Positions 8,699 to 15,590 of a stretch of DNA of 48,585 bases are shown piece by piece. A program made the translations under genes and the position numbers. Each line of letters begins with the position of its first letter. Position 1 is the stretch's first letter. This DNA is from Desulfuromonadales bacterium (lineage in GTDB: Bacteria; Desulfobacterota; Desulfuromonadia; Desulfuromonadales; Geopsychrobacteraceae): positions 1 to 48,585 of the forward strand of contig JAFGEL010000046.1 in assembly GCA_016931615.1 (NCBI GenBank), given 5' to 3'. The notes beneath the pieces were generated by a model. It saw nothing but the letters and a program-made list of their open reading frames with translations. It was not told the DNA's origin and ran no database searches.

Positions 8699-9607
8699 TC
8701 AACCACCGATGAGAGTTGTCAGTCCCTGGGCGGAAAAAATGTCATGGGCTTGCTGCAGGTCGGTATTACTAGGCTCTTGCAGGTTGTCCGTCAGGTAACG
8801 ATGTCCGAGCTTGGTGTGCTTGTGCGTGGCTATAGCATGATAGGGAAGAAGATTGACAGTCTTTTTTTCACCGCTAAGGCGAGCCACGAACGCCGCAGTT
8901 CTTTCCAGGTTTTCCGTGTCGCTGTTGACCCCTTTAATCAGTGGAATACGGATTTGAATATGCACCCCCGTTGCGGCCAGCTGTGTCAGGTTGGAGAGGA
9001 TCAGCGCGTTGTCGACACCGGTGTAGATTTTGTGTTTTTCGCCGTCCATCAGTTTCAGGTCATAGAGAAACAGGTCGGTGCGTCCGGCGGCCTCAAGCAG
9101 GATATCGGTCCGCGCATACCCCGAAGTGTCGAGTGTGCGGTGAATCCGGCGTTCACCACAGCGGTCAAAGAGCTGATTCAGAAAATCGGGATAGAGCAGC
9201 GGTTCGCCGCCGGACAAAGTGACTCCGCCGCCGGACTGATCAAACAGGACGCGCTCCTTTTCAATAACCTTCAGCAGCTCAGGCACTGAATAATAACGCC
9301 CGGAAATTTCCGTGGCCAAAGTCGGGCACACCCGCGCACAGGCTCCATCAAGTTCACAACGCTGCGGATCGGTGACGATCCCCTGAGCGGTCAGGGTGCA
9401 GGCTCGGTTCGGGCAGGCCTTGACGCACTCGCCACAACCGATGCACTTGGCTGCAGTAAACATTTTTTGGGGTTTGGCGGAGATGCTCTCCGGGTTGTGA
9501 CACCACAGGCAGGATAACGGACAGCCTTTCAAAAAGATCGTCACACGAATACCGGGACCATCGTTGATGGCGTAGCGTTTAATATCGAAGATCAGGGGTG
9601 TTTGCAT
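8699..9607 (-). CDS. Glycyl-radical enzyme activating protein (radical SAM)
   Basis: This 302-residue radical SAM enzyme uses S-adenosylmethionine and a 4Fe-4S cluster to install the glycyl radical on a PFL-like enzyme. The radical SAM motif CxxxCxxC appears as CPLSCLWC near residues 29-36. A ferredoxin-like insert follows with two more cysteine clusters (CIGCGECVKAC and CELDGACARVCP), typical of activases for dehydratase-type GREs rather than PFL itself. GGVTLSGGEP near 127 is the SAM-binding glycine motif. The natural partner is the HypD gene 526 bp upstream on the same strand. Confidence 0.93.
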   Translation of the reverse strand: MQTPLIFDIKRYAINDGPGIRVTIFLKGCPLSCLWCHNPESISAKPQKMFTAAKCIGCGECVKACPNRACTLTAQGIVTDPQRCELDGACARVCPTLATEISGRYYSVPELLKVIEKERVLFDQSGGGVTLSGGEPLLYPDFLNQLFDRCGERRIHRTLDTSGYARTDILLEAAGRTDLFLYDLKLMDGEKHKIYTGVDNALILSNLTQLAATGVHIQIRIPLIKGVNSDTENLERTAAFVARLSGEKKTVNLLPYHAIATHKHTKLGHRYLTDNLQEPSNTDLQQAHDIFSAQGLTTLIGG

Positions 9608-9680
9608 GGTTGTCTTTCTTTTTGTTCTTGACCTTCTGTCCCGTGTGACGCTGCCGTAACGACGTTAACAGTTTGCGAGC

Positions 9681-10060
9681 AGAGCGGCAAATGTTTGAGC
9701 ACCGCGAGTTTTTGCCGAACCGCAAACTGATAATGTCGTGGAGGGGACCTGTAGGGCAAGGAGGTCGGGCGCCGTTTTCTGCCTACTCTTTTGTGGCGTG
9801 ACAAAAGAGCAGGGCGACGTATGGGGGCGCAACCCCGCGACCTTGATTTTGCTTTTGACTTTTTACCGTAAAAAGCTGAAGAGCAAAACCGGCGGGTTTC
9901 GGCCCGCCCGCCGACTTCATTTTCTTTGTGTCGACAAAGAAAACGAAAGCAAAAGAAAACGACCCCGCTGCCTCCGCCTGCCTGACGGCAGATCTCTTCC
10001 GCTCCGCAGCTTATTGGCGCGCTCGCAAAACTCGCCTTCGGCTCAAACATTCCTCGCTTA
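9681..10060. repeat. Hairpin-rich interspersed repeat element, non-coding
   Basis: The 526-bp gap between hypD and its activase gene holds no credible gene. Its ends carry an 11-nt inverted repeat, AATGTTTGAGC at 9690-9700 and its exact complement at 10041-10051, each next to an inverted CGAGTTTT-type block. Inside are at least four hairpins: 9786-9809 (perfect 9-bp stem), 9846-9889 (about 20 bp imperfect, loop CCG), 9891-9908 (GGCGGG/CCCGCC) and 9920-9943 (9 bp, loop TGTCGA). Read on the minus strand it resembles a repeat family I recall from many proteobacterial genomes, with a G/C block, then alternating TTTTCTTTTG and CAAAAGAAAA blocks. No target-site duplication was identified. Confidence 0.6.
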
Positions 10061-10133
10061 ACCGCCAATCATCTGCTCCACTCCAGCGGCGGCAAAGGGG
10101 GGAGATCAAAGTCAAAAGCGATACTTGTTAGGC

Positions 10134-12596
10134 CTAAAAGGCTTCGTTCTCGGTCCGCTCGATGACTTCCTGTTGCAAATCCATGTTCATATCGTTGAAA
10201 TAATCGCTGTAGCCGGCCATTCGGACCAGCAGATCTTTATAATCTTCGGGGTGTTCCTGGGCCGCATAAAGGGTCGCTGTATCAACGATATTGAACTGGA
10301 TATGGTGGCCCCCGAGAGTGAAATAGCTGCGGATCAACTGGCCGAGTTTTTTGATATCCTCATCGCGTTTCAGCAGGCTCGGAAGAAAACGTTGATTAAG
10401 CAGTGTGCCGCCCGACATGGTCTGATCCAGTTTGGTCAGCGACCGAATGACTGCTGAAGGTCCGTGGGTGTCGGCTCCATGAGAGGGGGAGGTACCGTCC
10501 GAAATCGATTTTCCCGCCAGGCGACCGTTGGGGGTGGCGCCCATCACCTTGCCGAAATAGATATGGCAGGTGGTCGACAGCATATTGAGATGGAAACTTT
10601 CCCCCTTGGTGTTGGGTTTGCCGTCGATGGCTTTCAGCAGGTCAGCATAAATCCGCCGGGCGATATCATCGGCGTAATCGTCATCATTACCGAAGAAGGG
10701 GGTTTTGTTGATGATGGTCTGACGCAGAAACTCTTCCCCGGAAAAATTCTTTGCCACAGCGTCGAGAAGCCGCTCCATACTGAAGGTTTTGTCTTCAAAA
10801 ACGTGTTTTTTCAGAGCTGCAAAGCTGTCTGTCGTGGTGCCGAGTCCGGTGCACTGGATATAGTTGGTGTTGTAGCGTGGGCCGCCATCATAGTAGTCCT
10901 TACCTTTACTGATACAGTCATCAATGACCACTGAAAGAAAGGGGGCCGGGGCATATTTGGCAAACATGCGATCAATGTAATTACTGACCCGGATTTTGGT
11001 ATCGACAATAAAGTTCAACTGTCGCTCAAAGGCGTTATAAAGCTCATCATAGCTGGAAAAATTCCGTGGATCGCCGGTGGCTAAAGCGACCTGTTTTCCG
11101 CTGACGGGGTCGACCCCGTTGTTCAGGGTGACCTCAAGGATTTTCGGGACGTTGAGGTAGCCGGTCAGCAGGAATGCTTCTTTACCGAAAGCTCCGACCT
11201 CAATGCAACCGCTGCAGCCTCCTTCACGCGCATCACGTAGCGATTTTCCCTGACGCAGCATTTCGACAACATAGACGTCGGGATTGAAGACTGAGGGGTA
11301 GCCGTGCCCCTGGCGAATGACTCTGCAGGCCGCTTCAAGAAACCTGTCAGGAGTCTTGCTGCTGATATGGACCGAATTGCCCGGCTGCAGGATGTGGAGC
11401 TCTTCAACAATTTCAAGCATGATGTAGGAGACATCGCTGACACCATCATGGCCATCAGCGGTGATTCCGCCGATATTGATATTGGTGAAGTCGTTGTAGG
11501 TTCCACTCTCTCTGGCGGTGATTCCGACTTTCGGGGGGGCGGGGTGATTGTTCACCTTGATCCAGAAACAGCTGAGTAATTCTTTGGCCTGTTCGCGGGT
11601 CAGGGTTCCGGCCTCAATCTCAGCGTTGTAAAAGGGTGTCAGGTGCTGGTCAAAGTGTCCGGGATTCATGGCATCCCAGCCGTTCAGTTCGGTGATGGTA
11701 CCGAGATGAACAAACCAGTACATCTGAATCGCTTCCCAGAAGGTCCGTGGTTTATTGGCCGGGACCCAGCGGCAGACCTCGGCAATTTTCAGCAGTTCTT
11801 CCCGCCGTTGCGGGTCCGTTTCGCCGGCCGCCAGTTCTTCAGCTTTCTCCGCATGGCGTTGGGCAAAGATGATGACTGCATCGCAGGAGATATCCATAGC
11901 CTTGAGTTCTTCAAGCTTGTCGGTTGCTTCCGGGTCGTTGAGAAAGTCGAGGGCGGCAATCTCGGCGGCTATCTCAGCTTTGAAGTCGAGCATACCTTTC
12001 TGATAAAGCTGGGGGCCCATCACCGTGTGGCCGGGAGCCCGCTGTTCCATGAATTCGGTGAACAGTCCGGCCTCGTAGGCCGCACGCCACTCTTCGGGGA
12101 CATGACTGAAGATCCGTTCACGGATGGTTTTGCCCTGCCAGTAGGGGATCACTTCACGGGCGTAGGTGTCGATATCCTCCTGGCTGATGGTGTAACGCTG
12201 TTGGTCGCGGCTGTTGAGAACATGGAAATCCTCAACACTGTGACAGGTCAGCTCGGGGAAAGTCGGAACGGCTTTGGGCCTGGGTCCGCGTTCAGCAACG
12301 ATCAGCTCGTCATCACCCAGATAAATGGTTTTCTTGCGGCAATGATCAAGAAAGTTGAGGGCTCTGAGCACGGGGATCGAATATTTACCGTAGTTTTCCT
12401 GGTAAAAAGCGGTTTCATGCAGGGCCCGCTCAATCGACAGGCTCGGCTGTGTGTCGACACTTAACTTGCGTAAACGTTGAATGCGGGGATTCATCCCCGG
12501 GCTGCCGTTGCCCGGGAGGGATGAGTAGAAGTTACCTTCACAGGCGGGGCCGCGTTGCGGCTGCTTATAGCTGTTTTTGTCTTCGGATCCTGGCAT
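10134..12596 (-). CDS. hypD: trans-4-hydroxy-L-proline dehydratase (glycyl radical enzyme HypD)
   Basis: This 820-residue glycyl radical enzyme should remove water from trans-4-hydroxy-L-proline, giving 1-pyrroline-5-carboxylate (P5C). The glycyl radical motif VRMAGYSDYF places the radical at G795. The thiyl cysteine is C464 in GCSGCIE, with base E466. From memory, residues reported to contact hydroxyproline in Clostridioides difficile HypD (F152, H160, S334, D339, F340, C434, E436, Y450, T645) have identical counterparts here at a constant +30 offset: F182, H190, S364, D369, F370, C464, E466, Y480 and T675. The ATG at 12596 has AGAGG 7 nt upstream, giving a ~34-residue N-terminal extension over the usual start. 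No proC lies beside it. Confidence 0.85.
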   Translation of the reverse strand: MPGSEDKNSYKQPQRGPACEGNFYSSLPGNGSPGMNPRIQRLRKLSVDTQPSLSIERALHETAFYQENYGKYSIPVLRALNFLDHCRKKTIYLGDDELIVAERGPRPKAVPTFPELTCHSVEDFHVLNSRDQQRYTISQEDIDTYAREVIPYWQGKTIRERIFSHVPEEWRAAYEAGLFTEFMEQRAPGHTVMGPQLYQKGMLDFKAEIAAEIAALDFLNDPEATDKLEELKAMDISCDAVIIFAQRHAEKAEELAAGETDPQRREELLKIAEVCRWVPANKPRTFWEAIQMYWFVHLGTITELNGWDAMNPGHFDQHLTPFYNAEIEAGTLTREQAKELLSCFWIKVNNHPAPPKVGITARESGTYNDFTNINIGGITADGHDGVSDVSYIMLEIVEELHILQPGNSVHISSKTPDRFLEAACRVIRQGHGYPSVFNPDVYVVEMLRQGKSLRDAREGGCSGCIEVGAFGKEAFLLTGYLNVPKILEVTLNNGVDPVSGKQVALATGDPRNFSSYDELYNAFERQLNFIVDTKIRVSNYIDRMFAKYAPAPFLSVVIDDCISKGKDYYDGGPRYNTNYIQCTGLGTTTDSFAALKKHVFEDKTFSMERLLDAVAKNFSGEEFLRQTIINKTPFFGNDDDYADDIARRIYADLLKAIDGKPNTKGESFHLNMLSTTCHIYFGKVMGATPNGRLAGKSISDGTSPSHGADTHGPSAVIRSLTKLDQTMSGGTLLNQRFLPSLLKRDEDIKKLGQLIRSYFTLGGHHIQFNIVDTATLYAAQEHPEDYKDLLVRMAGYSDYFNDMNMDLQQEVIERTENEAF

Positions 12597-12617
12597 AGGT
12601 GAACCTCTTTTATAAGC

Positions 12618-12638
12618 GACGAATAGGGATATTCGGTC
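12618..12638 (-). promoter_or_regulatory. Inverted repeat in the hypD leader
   Basis: A perfect 6-bp inverted repeat (CGAATA 12620-12625, loop GGGA, TATTCG 12630-12635) is extended by GAC/GTC with one bulged base. It lies between the proposed promoter and the hypD start. It could be an operator or an RNA hairpin close to the ribosome site. Confidence 0.4.
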
Positions 12639-12659
12639 TACATAAAAATTATCTATCCA

Positions 12660-12688
12660 TTTTAGCGTCCCTGGCTCAATCGAGACAA
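12660..12688 (-). promoter_or_regulatory. Possible promoter of hypD
   Basis: On the minus strand, TTGTCT (12688-12683) and CTAAAA (12665-12660) are separated by 17 bp, about 65 bp before the hypD ATG. The match to the sigma-70 consensus is moderate. No -24/-12 sequence was seen here. Confidence 0.35.
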
Positions 12689-12709
12689 GGGCTCTTTCTC
12701 GTTGGACTT

Positions 12710-12904
12710 TTATTTGTTTCCTCCGGCTTCCGTGATTTTGAGTCGGAGGTAACGTCTGAAGATTAATCTCTGCCCCTCGGGATAGCGTCCGATCAGCAGA
12801 AAAGCGACCAGGAAACCGGCAACATGAGTCTGGGGAGGGAGAATTGACAACAGAGTAGCTTGCCCTGATGTTTCAGGAGCGATGGGGGGGTGAAAACGCT
12901 CCAT
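12710..12904 (-). pseudogene. Possible remnant of a membrane protein (rhomboid-like C-terminus)
   Basis: A short open frame of about 64 residues contains one hydrophobic helix with the pattern THVAGFLVAFLLIG, followed by basic residues. The HxxGF pattern recalls the last helix of rhomboid proteases, but the catalytic serine helix and the rest are missing. An in-frame TGA lies just upstream, and there is no clear ribosome site. It may be a decayed gene end or chance coding; nothing else is seen between hypD and the next gene apart from the hypD control region. Confidence 0.25.
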
Positions 12905-12946
12905 CCACAATGCCGGAAGTCAATCAAGAAGGTAAAAGTCTTGAGG

Positions 12947-13327
12947 TTAAGCCGGGTCTCTGTTGACCAGTTTGCTGACCGCGTACCAGTTGATCAAGAG
13001 GATGACGGCCAGCCCGACAATCCCACCGATTTCGCTACTCCAGTTGGCGATACCGTCGCGCAGTGTGTCCATGGTAAAAGTTCCGAAAAAACAGGCGGCA
13101 ATGACCATGTTGGCCTTGGGAGACCAGGCCGTCCGGCTGCGCCAGGCCCAACTGAGGATATAGATATTGAACAGACCGTAGCCGCCGACAACATAGGCAA
13201 AGGTTTTCAGCCATTGGGAGGCTTGCGCGCTTAAATTAATATTGACGGCATAAAAAACAAACAGAAACGAAGTAACCAGGCTGAACAGGGCAAAACCGTA
13301 CGTCAGTATTTTTTCCTGAGCTTGCAT
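12947..13327 (-). CDS. Small four-helix membrane protein of unknown function
   Basis: This 126-residue protein has four predicted transmembrane helices (about residues 9-27, 39-61, 73-88 and 98-117) and short loops. I recognise no family. The ATG at 13327 is preferred because AAGGTG lies 5 nt upstream, removing 17 residues from the longest frame. It follows the esterase gene on the same strand after about 115 bp and may be the last gene of the presenilin-like/esterase unit. No catalytic motif is apparent. Confidence 0.6.
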   Translation of the reverse strand: MQAQEKILTYGFALFSLVTSFLFVFYAVNINLSAQASQWLKTFAYVVGGYGLFNIYILSWAWRSRTAWSPKANMVIAACFFGTFTMDTLRDGIANWSSEIGGIVGLAVILLINWYAVSKLVNRDPA

Positions 13328-13443
13328 ATTTTCACCTTTTTTGACCAAAGCCGCTGATTCGAAAGCTGTGAGTAGCAAAAAAACCGAAAAAAACCAAAAA
13401 GTCTCTACGCCTGAACGGGGAAAGATGCGTCGGCAGTCTGAGC

Positions 13444-14394
13444 TCAGCCGGGGCCTGTTTGACTGTCGAGCCCAGCTTTTTCCAACGAGAAGGACCGGGC
13501 CAGGTCACCGGCCATAAGTTCGACGGCGCTTCTGGCGTCCTCCAGGGCTTTGATGAACAGGACAAAGTCGTGAACCTGTTCCGCATAATGGTGATGCGAA
13601 ACAGAAACCCCGACCTGCCTGAGTCTGTGGATGTACATCAGGGCTTCGGCACAGAGCGGGTCAAGTCCGGCCGTAACGACTGTTGCCGGGGGCAGGTTTT
13701 GAAGGTGCTCTGCCAGTAGAGGGGAGGCCAGAGGGTTTACGCCCTCCCGGGGGTTTTCCAGGTAATAAGTGCTGAAAGTCTGCATGTTCTCAGCCGTCAA
13801 CAGTGAATCGCGGATTGTCGCGAGTTTCTCGGCAAAAGGAGTGCTCTGGTCCAGCAGCGGACAGATCAATATCTGGTACGCCGGCAAAAACTCCTGCCTT
13901 TCGCGGGCCAGAAGACAGAGTGCCGCCGCCAGGTTGCCACCCGCACTGTCACCGGCAATAACCAACTGATCGTTTCTGATGTTGAGAGCCACATCATGGG
14001 CGTCGATCCATAGAGCCAGGCGATAACATTCTTCCAGAGCTGAGGGGAACTTATGTTCGGGGGCCAGTTGATAGTCGGCACTGATGATGACGGCTTTGCT
14101 CGCTGTCGCCAACGCCCGGCAGAGGTTGTCGGCGGTATCCGGGCTGCCGAGGCTGAATCCGCCGCCATGCATATAGAGGATAACGGGGAAAGGTCCGGAT
14201 CCTTCAGGGGTATAGATGCGGATGGCTGAATGCCCCCGCCCCGTGTCGGCGGAGATATCGTCAATTGTTCCTGAAAAAGGGATTCTGGCAGCCATAGCTG
14301 AGCGCTGCCGCTCCATCCGTCTGGCCTCCTGAATGTTGTCGAACGGCAAGGGTGTGGCGTTTAAATAGGCTTGGATGAATTTAGCTCTTTTCAT
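13444..14394 (-). CDS. Alpha/beta hydrolase, HSL-family esterase
   Basis: This 316-residue carboxylesterase of the hormone-sensitive-lipase family hydrolyses short- to medium-chain esters in the cytoplasm. The oxyanion-hole motif HGGG is at 76-79. The nucleophile is S150 in GDSAGG, with D245 in GLDPL and H275 in VHDF completing the triad. There is no signal peptide. Its ATG overlaps the end of the upstream presenilin-like gene by 14 nt, so the two are translated from one message and may be functionally linked. The natural substrate is unknown. Confidence 0.92.
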   Translation of the reverse strand: MKRAKFIQAYLNATPLPFDNIQEARRMERQRSAMAARIPFSGTIDDISADTGRGHSAIRIYTPEGSGPFPVILYMHGGGFSLGSPDTADNLCRALATASKAVIISADYQLAPEHKFPSALEECYRLALWIDAHDVALNIRNDQLVIAGDSAGGNLAAALCLLARERQEFLPAYQILICPLLDQSTPFAEKLATIRDSLLTAENMQTFSTYYLENPREGVNPLASPLLAEHLQNLPPATVVTAGLDPLCAEALMYIHRLRQVGVSVSHHHYAEQVHDFVLFIKALEDARSAVELMAGDLARSFSLEKAGLDSQTGPG

Positions 14395-15247
14395 GCCGAA
14401 CTTTTCTCATCAGGCTCTGCCCCCCGACCCAGATCAGCATCACCAGGGCAATAACCGGTAACGCGGGGATAAAGGTCCCCGTGAGTTGGGCGAGCGCGAC
14501 TGCCCCCAACAGGGCGACCAGGGAAATCGGCAGATAGGTTCCAGGGCGACGGTTGCTTTTCGGTTCACCGTCTCGACGGCCGGTGAGCAGATTGTCGTTG
14601 ATTTGATGGCGTTGAGCGATAACGGCAAAAAAAGTGACCATGATCCAGTCGGACAGGCCGAAAACCGGCAGCAGGGTGAGTGCACCGGGAAATGCCACTT
14701 TTATCAGGATCATGTCGATGACCGGAGGAGGGCCCACAGGTTTGAGGTAATATTGTTCAATTGTTCGGGCAAAATCAGCAGTCGGGCCGATCAGCCAACT
14801 GGAAAAATCGGCCAGCGACATAGCCAGGCAAAGGGGTAGAATTTCCCAGAGCTTCTTGACATATCTTGCTAGTGCGGCGCCGATAATCGTTCCGCTCAGC
14901 AGCAGTAACCCCGACTGGAGAGCCTCGAACAGGGGCTGCCGAAGACCATTCGCAGACAGTTGATAGACCGTCCAGATCATCACGGCAAGAACTGCGCCCC
15001 AAAAGACATAAAAAACCCTATTGCGGTTTTCCGGCTGCATCCTTAATGCCGGGATAATCAGCTGTCCGGCAAAATAGAGCTGCAGAGTCATCAGGGCAAT
15101 CGACCAGAAAGGAGAAGATTTTTCAGCCTTTCCAACAAGTACAAGTATCACCAGTAGAGAAAGACACCAGAGCAGATGACCGGCAAATAATTCAACCAGG
15201 CGGCGCTTATTATTGCCGTTAAAAGCGATGAGATCACGGAGTGTCAT
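14381..15247 (-). CDS. Multi-helix membrane protein with presenilin/SPP-like GxGD protease motifs
   Basis: This 288-residue protein has about eight hydrophobic helices. Three features are spaced as in presenilin/signal-peptide-peptidase intramembrane aspartyl proteases. They are D147 in a late helix (LADFSSW), D200 in GLSD of the next long helix, and PALP at 261-264 in the last helix. Presenilins have YD, GxGD and PALP in that order, and the archaeal homologue PSH (about 301 residues, from memory D162, D220 and PAL near 272) has nearly equal spacing. After D147 the GPTADFARTIE segment recalls the presenilin GPLRMLVE segment. Deviations are A for Y before the first Asp, S for the second G of GxGD, and possibly one helix fewer. 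Protease activity is inferred. The gene leads into the esterase gene. Confidence 0.55.
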   Translation of the reverse strand: MTLRDLIAFNGNNKRRLVELFAGHLLWCLSLLVILVLVGKAEKSSPFWSIALMTLQLYFAGQLIIPALRMQPENRNRVFYVFWGAVLAVMIWTVYQLSANGLRQPLFEALQSGLLLLSGTIIGAALARYVKKLWEILPLCLAMSLADFSSWLIGPTADFARTIEQYYLKPVGPPPVIDMILIKVAFPGALTLLPVFGLSDWIMVTFFAVIAQRHQINDNLLTGRRDGEPKSNRRPGTYLPISLVALLGAVALAQLTGTFIPALPVIALVMLIWVGGQSLMRKVRHEKS

Positions 15248-15359
15248 GAGGCTTTTTTCTCTTTATGTGAAGAAAAAACTGCTGCAGTTCATTTCCCGAC
15301 CTTAGAGGTTATACTAAAAGCAGGATTGGAAACAGTAGCATTAAGAAAGGAGAATACCA

Positions 15360-15554
15360 ATGATCAAAGTAAAAACTTTTGGTGAGCCTCTGGAAGTTTT
15401 TCGGGCACATAAAGAGCTTGATGAACTGGATGCTCGGGTCAATAAATTTATCTCGGACAACAGGATAACAAAAGTTATTTCAGTCAGCGACAGTACGACT
15501 CACGAAGAAGGCTCGACCATCGGGCTCATTCGTGTGCTGGTCTATGAAGACTGA
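15360..15554 (+). CDS. Small cytoplasmic protein, Cse60/DUF2758-like
   Basis: This 64-residue acidic protein has a strong ribosome site (AAAGGAG, 7 nt before the ATG). The pattern is MIKVKTF, then a helix with N-KFI, then ITKVISVSDSTT and a final LIRVLVYED strand. It resembles the small beta-alpha-beta-beta Cse60-like proteins, first noted in sporulating Bacillus but also found elsewhere; their function is unknown. It is transcribed divergently from the presenilin-like gene; a TATACT box at 15310-15315 could serve as its -10. Confidence 0.65.
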   Translation: MIKVKTFGEPLEVFRAHKELDELDARVNKFISDNRITKVISVSDSTTHEEGSTIGLIRVLVYED

Positions 15555-15590
15555 TGGACCGGCTGAAAAGTTGATCGAGCTCTATCGTAT

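Noticed and set aside
9592-10131. Several overlapping open frames of 67-158 codons in the hypD-activase gap, on both strands
   Set aside because: They lie in the hairpin-rich repeat, have biased Lys/Arg/Ser composition, no ribosome sites and no recognisable domain. The repeat explains them better than genes.
10464-12464. Long open frames on the plus strand opposite hypD
   Set aside because: They are antisense shadows of hypD; hypD has complete catalytic motifs, a good start and codon usage matching its neighbours.
12495-12516. Hairpin CCCGGGC/GCCCGGG inside the start of hypD
   Set aside because: It lies within codons for the Gly/Pro-rich N-terminal extension (GNGSPG), so it can be a by-product of coding; no T tract follows.
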